A DNA stretch of 64,000 bases from an uncultured Bacteroidales bacterium (GTDB lineage Bacteria; Bacteroidota; Bacteroidia; Bacteroidales; UBA932): positions 1 through 64,000 of the forward strand of contig CAJODQ010000003.1 of assembly GCA_905233345.1 (NCBI GenBank), in the 5' to 3' direction. Of the stretch, positions 59,254-64,000 are shown piece after piece; positions within the stretch are counted from its first letter, which is position 1; every line of letters begins with the position of its first letter. A program made the translations under genes and the position numbers. A model generated the notes under the pieces. It saw nothing but the letters and a program-made list of their open reading frames with translations. It did no database searches and was not told the DNA's origin.

Positions 59254-59282
59254 CCGTCACGCAACGCATGAGCCCCAGAAAT
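59254..59282 (+). repeat. 29-base direct repeat, right copy
   Basis: Identical to 55389-55417 (CCGTCACGCAACGCATGAGC and CCCAGAAAT). Its last base coincides with the end of the minus-strand gene at 59282. Confidence 0.75.
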
Positions 59283-59734
59283 TAATACATTCCCGGAATG
59301 ACGTTGCCCTCGGTGCCGGGAGCGATGGTGCTGAGCACCTCGGTGTTCTGGTCGTCGATGGACGTGTTCTTCTCCCGGATCGAAACGATGTCGTCCACGA
59401 TGTAGCGCGTGTGGCCGCGCCAGGGGAGACGGCCGAAATACTCCTTATAGTGGAGGTCCATCACCTTGCCGCTTTCGGTCATCAGGTGCTCGGCGATTTC
59501 CTTGTCGGCAATCGAGAACTCGAAGGTGTTCGACTGGACGCCGGTGGTCTGGGTCCGGATGCCTGTCTGGATCAGTTTGCCTTCGTAGGTCTTCCAGATG
59601 ACGCCCTTGTGGACGACGTAGTTGAGTTCACCGCTGCGGACGCCTTCGCCGAAGACGAAGTAGAAGCGGAAGTAGCAGAAGATGGCCAGTCCCACGATGA
59701 GGACGGCGACCAGGCTCCAAATTAACTTTTTCAT
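59282..59734 (-). CDS. Conserved-looking hypothetical protein with one N-terminal helix
   Basis: A 150-residue protein with one hydrophobic N-terminal segment (IWSLVAVLIVGLAIFCYF), then a soluble domain. The stretch SGELNYVVHKGVIWKTYEGK is reminiscent of small Bacteroidetes proteins of unknown function. It probably sits in the inner membrane facing the periplasm. It follows the multi-pass membrane gene by 12 bases and may be co-transcribed. No function can be given. Confidence 0.65.
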   Translation of the reverse strand: MKKLIWSLVAVLIVGLAIFCYFRFYFVFGEGVRSGELNYVVHKGVIWKTYEGKLIQTGIRTQTTGVQSNTFEFSIADKEIAEHLMTESGKVMDLHYKEYFGRLPWRGHTRYIVDDIVSIREKNTSIDDQNTEVLSTIAPGTEGNVIPGMY

Positions 59735-59746
59735 ATACAGGACATT

Positions 59747-60682
59747 TTATAGGTTGACAAATAAAGCGATGCGCTCGGCGGCCAGCAGCAGGAGCAGGGT
59801 ACCGAACCAGGGAACGGTGTTCCGGCGCGAAAGCGTGTCGAGCAGAAAGACGCTCAACAGCGGCGCGGTGGGCAACATGACCATCAGTCCGGCCGGCAGG
59901 GCGGGATAGTCGAGGAAGAGGAAGGTATAAACGCTCAGGCAGAGCGTCAGCAGCAGGAGCCGCACAATGGCGTGGTACTGTGCCGTTTTGTAGCGCGACA
60001 GCCGCGGCACGATACGTAGGTAAGCCACGAGTGTCATGGCCACCGTGAAGCCCAAACGGACCAATGTGACCACCGGCAGGCTTGCACCGGGCAGGTGCAG
60101 GGTGCGCATCCCCGTCCAGCATGTCGCCAGCAGATCGACGGGGGACAGGGGATCGCCATGCAAAAAGCGGAGGGCCATCCACACGAGTGCCGGCAGCAGC
60201 AGGCCCAGCAGCGCAGTGATGACGTATTTTCCTTTTTCGGCGGCCTTGCCGATCGACGAAAGCAGTAGAACCGGCGCCAGCCAGAGCAGGGAGGGCAGCA
60301 GCAGCGCGGCTACCCCGAAGGGAAACCAGGTGCCGGCCGCGAATCGCAGACTCGGAACCAGGGCTGTGAAGCAAAGATACGCATAGAGGCTGACGGCCAG
60401 CAGCATCGCGACCCAGTGAAAAGCGGAGAAGCAGCAGGCTGCCGGATTGGCCATGGCCAGGAAAACATAGAACAGGGGCGTGACCATGGCGGACCCCATC
60501 AGCATCCGCTGGTGGATGAAAAAGAGCGGAACACAGCAAAATAAGACAGCGAGCAGGGCCGGCAGACCGCTGGTGAGCAGATTTCCTGCGTGTGGCGCTG
60601 CCATCCAGCCCGTCAGGAAAAAGGCGGCGAGTACCAACACGATGGACGTGTAGACGGAAAAATCTGAAAACCTGCTGTTCAT
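59747..60682 (-). CDS. Multi-pass membrane protein, unknown function
   Basis: A 311-residue protein that is almost entirely hydrophobic, with about nine or ten membrane segments. MNSRFSDFSVYTSIVLVLAA starts it and LLLLAAERIALFVNL ends it. It resembles Bacteroidetes DUF6427-type membrane proteins in size and layout, but I am not certain. A promoter box (TAACTTTG, minus strand) is eight bases upstream of its ATG. Confidence 0.65.
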   Translation of the reverse strand: MNSRFSDFSVYTSIVLVLAAFFLTGWMAAPHAGNLLTSGLPALLAVLFCCVPLFFIHQRMLMGSAMVTPLFYVFLAMANPAACCFSAFHWVAMLLAVSLYAYLCFTALVPSLRFAAGTWFPFGVAALLLPSLLWLAPVLLLSSIGKAAEKGKYVITALLGLLLPALVWMALRFLHGDPLSPVDLLATCWTGMRTLHLPGASLPVVTLVRLGFTVAMTLVAYLRIVPRLSRYKTAQYHAIVRLLLLTLCLSVYTFLFLDYPALPAGLMVMLPTAPLLSVFLLDTLSRRNTVPWFGTLLLLLAAERIALFVNL

Positions 60683-60689
60683 TACGGTA

Positions 60690-60697
60690 CAAAGTTA
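60690..60697 (-). promoter_or_regulatory. Promoter -7 box for the 60682 gene
   Basis: The minus strand reads TAACTTTG, an exact TAnnTTTG box. The 54-base divergent gap also holds a weaker plus-strand TATATTTA (60718-60725) before the lipoprotein gene at 60737. Confidence 0.5.
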
Positions 60698-60736
60698 GAT
60701 AAATCGTAAATATTTGTTATATTTACAGTCTGTAAA

Positions 60737-61312
60737 ATGGGTAGAATTACAAAAATAATCTGGTGCGCCGCGCTGGCCCTGTCGATTTTGGCTGTGACAG
60801 GCTGCAAGCCGGAGGGTGTGATCCCCCCGAAGGACCTGTCGTCGATCTTCGCCGAGTTCTATTTGGCCGACGCGACCATCGAAGTGGTGCAGGAGAGCGG
60901 TTCGAAGACGATGCCCTTCGACTCGCTCCGCGTGTACCGGCCCATCCTGGAAGCCCGCGGCTATACCGACGAGGACTTCCGCACATCGCTCAATTATTAC
61001 CTGCACGACCCCAAGACCCTAATGAAGATCTGCGAGAACGCCCGCGACGAGCTGCTGAAACGCGCGGACATGGCGGCGAACGAACGCATCGTAGATGACG
61101 TAGACCACGAAAAGGAGCAGCAACTGGATGAGCGCCCGGCGCCTGAAAAGCGCGTTCCGCAAGCCGTGCAGGAAGGCACCGAGCCCGAGCTTGAAAAACG
61201 GGATGCCACGCCTGATACCGGCGACAAGCCGGCCCGCAAGGCCCCCCAGCGCAAGAAGCGCCAGAAGATGACCCGCCAGGAACTGAAACAACTGGAGAAA
61301 GAATTGCAATAG
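60737..61312 (+). CDS. DUF4296-like lipoprotein
   Basis: A 191-residue lipoprotein with the signal LSILAVTGC (Cys near 22). Residues about 25-110 match the DUF4296 pattern: PPKDLSSIFAEFYLADATIE then RVYRPILEARGYTDEDFRTS and YYLHDPKTLMKI. The last 60 residues are highly charged (KRVPQAVQEGTEPELEKRD, then Lys/Arg-rich). It precedes deoC by five bases. Confidence 0.75.
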   Translation: MGRITKIIWCAALALSILAVTGCKPEGVIPPKDLSSIFAEFYLADATIEVVQESGSKTMPFDSLRVYRPILEARGYTDEDFRTSLNYYLHDPKTLMKICENARDELLKRADMAANERIVDDVDHEKEQQLDERPAPEKRVPQAVQEGTEPELEKRDATPDTGDKPARKAPQRKKRQKMTRQELKQLEKELQ

Positions 61313-61317
61313 CGACT

Positions 61318-62109
61318 ATGGAAAAACAAGCGATATACAAAGCCGTGCTGGGGATGATCGACCTGACCTCCCTCAACGGCAGCGACACCTACAGCAAGAT
61401 CGCCACGATGACGGAGAAGGTGAACCATTTTCACGGAACCTTCCCCGACTATCCGCTCCCGGCCTCGATCTGTGTCTATCCCAACTTTGCGAAAACCGTG
61501 GCGGAGACCCGCACCAACCCCGATGTCCATGTGACGGTGGTGGGCGGCTGCTTCCCGGCTTCACAGAGCCCCCTGCCCGTGAAGATCGCCGAGTGCGACA
61601 TGGCCGTGCGAGACGGCGCCGATGAAGTCGACATCGTGCTGGCCCTCAACTCCTTCCTGGAGAACAATTACAAGGAAGCTGAACGTGAGATCGTGGAGAT
61701 TGGCCAGGCCATCCGTGCCATCAAGCCCGGTGTGCACCTGAAAGTGATCCTCGAGACGGGCGCCCTCAAAGAGAAGGCCCTCATCGAAGACGCATCCTTC
61801 CTGGCCATGGAAGCCGGTGCCGATTTCATCAAGACCTCGACCGGCAAGATCGCCGTGTCCGCGACGCCCGAAGCCGCCGAAATCATGTGCCGCTGCATCA
61901 AGGACTATACCGCCCGGAGCGGCCGCATGGTGGGCTTCAAGCCTGCCGGCGGCATCGCCACCCCCGAAGACGCCGTGACCTACTGGAACATCGTGTCGGA
62001 CATCCTGGGTGAGAAATGGCTCGACAAGCGCTGGTTCCGCTTCGGCGCCAGCCGCATGGCCAACAACCTGCTTTCCGCGCTGGAAGGCCATGAAGTGAAA
62101 TACTATTGA
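61318..62109 (+). CDS. deoC: Deoxyribose-phosphate aldolase
   Basis: A 263-residue class I aldolase that splits 2-deoxyribose 5-phosphate into acetaldehyde and glyceraldehyde 3-phosphate. The Schiff-base Lys is in DFIKTSTGKI and the second Lys in VGFKPAGGI. DGADEVDIVL gives the catalytic Asp region. It is of the longer type found in Enterobacteria and Bacteroidetes. It overlaps no neighbour; the next start is 11 bases on. Confidence 0.94.
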   Translation: MEKQAIYKAVLGMIDLTSLNGSDTYSKIATMTEKVNHFHGTFPDYPLPASICVYPNFAKTVAETRTNPDVHVTVVGGCFPASQSPLPVKIAECDMAVRDGADEVDIVLALNSFLENNYKEAEREIVEIGQAIRAIKPGVHLKVILETGALKEKALIEDASFLAMEAGADFIKTSTGKIAVSATPEAAEIMCRCIKDYTARSGRMVGFKPAGGIATPEDAVTYWNIVSDILGEKWLDKRWFRFGASRMANNLLSALEGHEVKYY

Positions 62110-62120
62110 TTCCTGTTCCC

Positions 62121-63317
62121 ATGGACGATATCCTCATCAAAAACGTACTGCTCTTCGGCAAGAAAGCGAATGTGCTGATCAAAGGCAATCGCTTCAGCAG
62201 TGTCGACGCGCCCGCCGACGCCCAGGCCCGCCAAGTGATCGATGGGGAAGGGATGGCTATCCTGCCGCCCTTCTACAACACGCACACCCACGCCGCCATG
62301 AGCCTGTTGCGCGGCTATGCCGACGACATGCCGCTTCAGAAATGGCTGACCGAATACATCTGGCCCTTCGAAGAGAAAATGACGGCGGCAGACATCCGCG
62401 AAGGCTCGCGCATTGCGGTGCGGGAGATGATCAAATCGGGCACTGTCTTCTTCTCCGACATGTATTTCGACATTGAGGAGACCATCGACTTGGTGAACGA
62501 ATACGGTATGCGCGCCGCCATCGGCGTGACCTTCATGGAATCGCACAGCAAATCGCAGCAGGACGACAAGCTCGACCTGCTCAAGCACTGGACAGATCCG
62601 ACGGGAGGGCGTGTCACCCTCACCGTGGCGCCGCACGCCATCTATACGGTCGGTCCCGATCTGCTGAAACGCTGCTCCCGGACGGCCCGCGACCTGGGCC
62701 TCAAGCTCCACATTCACATATCGGAAACCCGCAAGGAAGTGGATGACTGCCTGCGGGAGCACGGCACCACGCCGGTCCGCTATCTTGATCAGCTGGGTGT
62801 GCTGGGCCCCGAAGTGGTGGCCGCCCATGTGGTCCATGCTGACACGGAGGAACTCGCGCTGCTGGCCAAACGCGGCGTGACCATCGCCCACTGCCCCTGC
62901 TCGAACCTGAAGCTCTCCTCTGGCATTTTCCCTTATAAGCAGGCCAAGGAGGCTGGTTGCCGTGTTACCCTGGGTACTGACGGCGACAGCTCGAACAACA
63001 ACCTCGACATGCGCGAGGAGATGAAATTTGCCGCCCTGATCGCGAAATGCTCGAGCGGCGACCCCGAAACAATGCCGGCCCACGAGGCGCTGGAGATCGC
63101 TACGCGCAACGGCGCCGAAGCCTTCGGCATCGACGCTGGCGACATCGCAGCGGGCAAACTGGCCGACGCCATCCTCATCCGGCTCGACGACGAGCGGATG
63201 CAGCCCCTCCACCATCTTGTTTCCAACTGGGTGTACGCCGCTGGCAGCGACATCGTCGATACGGTGATCTGCGACGGCCGCATCCTGATGCAACATCGCC
63301 AATTCCCCAACGACTAG
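62121..63317 (+). CDS. Amidohydrolase, SAH/MTA deaminase-like
   Basis: A 398-residue metal-dependent hydrolase of the COG0402 group. Metal ligands are visible: NTHTHAAM, HIHISETRKE, HVVHAD, and Asp in LGTDGDSSNNN. Such proteins deaminate S-adenosylhomocysteine, methylthioadenosine or related purines. ATG 62121 (MDDILIKNVLLF) was chosen over a TTG at 62106 inside the deoC end. It may form an operon with deoC for nucleoside use. Confidence 0.87.
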   Translation: MDDILIKNVLLFGKKANVLIKGNRFSSVDAPADAQARQVIDGEGMAILPPFYNTHTHAAMSLLRGYADDMPLQKWLTEYIWPFEEKMTAADIREGSRIAVREMIKSGTVFFSDMYFDIEETIDLVNEYGMRAAIGVTFMESHSKSQQDDKLDLLKHWTDPTGGRVTLTVAPHAIYTVGPDLLKRCSRTARDLGLKLHIHISETRKEVDDCLREHGTTPVRYLDQLGVLGPEVVAAHVVHADTEELALLAKRGVTIAHCPCSNLKLSSGIFPYKQAKEAGCRVTLGTDGDSSNNNLDMREEMKFAALIAKCSSGDPETMPAHEALEIATRNGAEAFGIDAGDIAAGKLADAILIRLDDERMQPLHHLVSNWVYAAGSDIVDTVICDGRILMQHRQFPND

Positions 63318-63321
63318 TACG

Positions 63322-64000
63322 ATGAAAAAGAAGGTGGAAGAATACGGGCTCGACCTGCACGGAACGATGATCCTGGAGGAATACCGGGAGAATCTGGCGA
63401 CCTATGCCAAGATGAAGGAGGTTATCCTCAAGGCGCTGACGGATTGTATGAAACGCAGCAACATCATTGTCAGCGGCGTTGAGGGGCGTGTAAAGACCGA
63501 GGAGAGCCTGGCCGGCAAGCTGGAGCTGAAGGGGAACAAGTACGGCGACATCTCGGACATCACCGACCTGGTGGGCGTACGCGTGATCACCTTCTACACC
63601 GAGGAAGTCGATAAGATTGCCGCCTTGGTCGACAAGATTTTCGAGGTCGACTGGGAGAACTCGGTGGACAAGCGCAAACAGCTGGGCAAGGACAGCTTCG
63701 GCTACATGTCGCTCCACTATATCTGCCGGATTCCCAAAGAACTCTTCCAGGATCCCGCCTATCCCCTCATCAACGCGATCCGCTTCGAGGTGCAGATGCG
63801 CACGGCCCTCCAGCACGTATGGGCTTCCATGAACCACGATATCGGCTACAAGACCGGGGTGGAGGTTCCGCCCGAGCATCTGCGGAGCCTGACGCGCCTG
63901 GCGGGCATCCTCGAACTGGCCGACGAAGAATTCAGCCGCATCCGCAAGGAGATCACGGATTACCGCCGCAAGGCCGAGCAGCTGGTGAAGGACGGCAACT
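63322..64000 (+). CDS. RelA/SpoT-domain protein, small alarmone synthetase-like (cut by the right edge)
   Basis: At least 226 codons, running off the window. The start is ATG 63322 (MKKKVEEYGLDLHGTMILEE), four bases after the amidohydrolase stop. SGVEGRVKTEESLAGKL and DITDLVGVRVITFY are the synthetase-domain motifs; EVQMRTALQHVWASMNHDIG is the EVQ.RT and HxW region. No HD hydrolase domain precedes it, so it is a (p)ppGpp-synthetase-like protein of the COG2357 type rather than full RelA. The C-terminal part (after about residue 195) is not fully visible. Confidence 0.82.
   Translation, partial: MKKKVEEYGLDLHGTMILEEYRENLATYAKMKEVILKALTDCMKRSNIIVSGVEGRVKTEESLAGKLELKGNKYGDISDITDLVGVRVITFYTEEVDKIAALVDKIFEVDWENSVDKRKQLGKDSFGYMSLHYICRIPKELFQDPAYPLINAIRFEVQMRTALQHVWASMNHDIGYKTGVEVPPEHLRSLTRLAGILELADEEFSRIRKEITDYRRKAEQLVKDGN

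Overview
The window reads as a chromosomal segment of a moderately GC-rich member of the Bacteroidales (Bacteroidota). The evidence is a primary sigma factor of the short Bacteroidetes type, many promoters of the TAnnTTTG (-7) kind, a TonB-dependent receptor with a DUF4249 lipoprotein, a DUF4296-like lipoprotein, and dispersed intergenic palindromes. No rRNA, tRNA or CRISPR was found. A gene is cut at each edge: a minus-strand gene begins at 33 and runs off the left, and a RelA/SpoT-domain gene runs off the right.

Layout. 0-1.2 kb: a PIN-toxin module between repeat copies, then a promoter region. 1.2-21.5 kb (plus strand, visibly more AT-rich than the rest): one long surface-glycan operon. 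It holds a full pseudaminic-acid set (pseB, pseC, a SpsF/PseF-like cytidylyltransferase, pseG, a PseH-like acetyltransferase, pseI) plus an aldo/keto reductase and a class III aminotransferase. Between pseH and pseI sits an 11-gene block (7.9-18.1 kb): two acyl carrier proteins, two KASIII condensing enzymes, two short-chain reductases, a split transketolase, a VOC-fold protein, an acyl-adenylating ligase and a LuxE-LuxC fusion. A Wzx flippase and a GT42/DUF115-like putative nonulosonate transferase follow. 21.5-33.5 kb (minus strand): a GT9 glycosyltransferase and hldE, then a tightly packed run from dnaN through an exonuclease, an FAH-like protein, a YfhO protein, GT2, GT10 fucosyltransferase, gmd, fcl and GT2. 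33.6-54.3 kb (plus, GC-rich): housekeeping genes htrA, rpoD, an AGCS symporter, argS, ygiQ, a ClC channel, tex, TonB receptor/DUF4249, a dolichol-P-mannose-synthase-like GT2, an EamA transporter, an Asp/Glu racemase, ftsY and pheT. 54.4-64 kb: ubiA-like, then a repeat-rich accessory stretch (55.3-59.3 kb) with a REP-associated transposase and inverted REP-like arrays, then membrane and lipoproteins, deoC, an SAH/MTA deaminase-type amidohydrolase and the RelA/SpoT-domain gene.

How the genes may work together. The Pse enzymes should make a CMP-activated nonulosonic acid from UDP-GlcNAc. The embedded acyl/aldehyde block is the most unusual part. Two condensing enzymes, two reductases and two carriers look like a small type II acyl-chain assembly line. 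The ligase/LuxE/LuxC set would give an aldehyde, and a transketolase can add a two-carbon ketol unit to an aldehyde. I infer that the locus decorates or extends a sugar with an uncommon acyl or ketol group. No product is proven. HldE, GT9, Gmd, Fcl and GT10 point to heptose- and fucose-containing glycans in the same cell. No O-antigen polymerase and no initiating sugar-phosphate transferase was recognised in the window.
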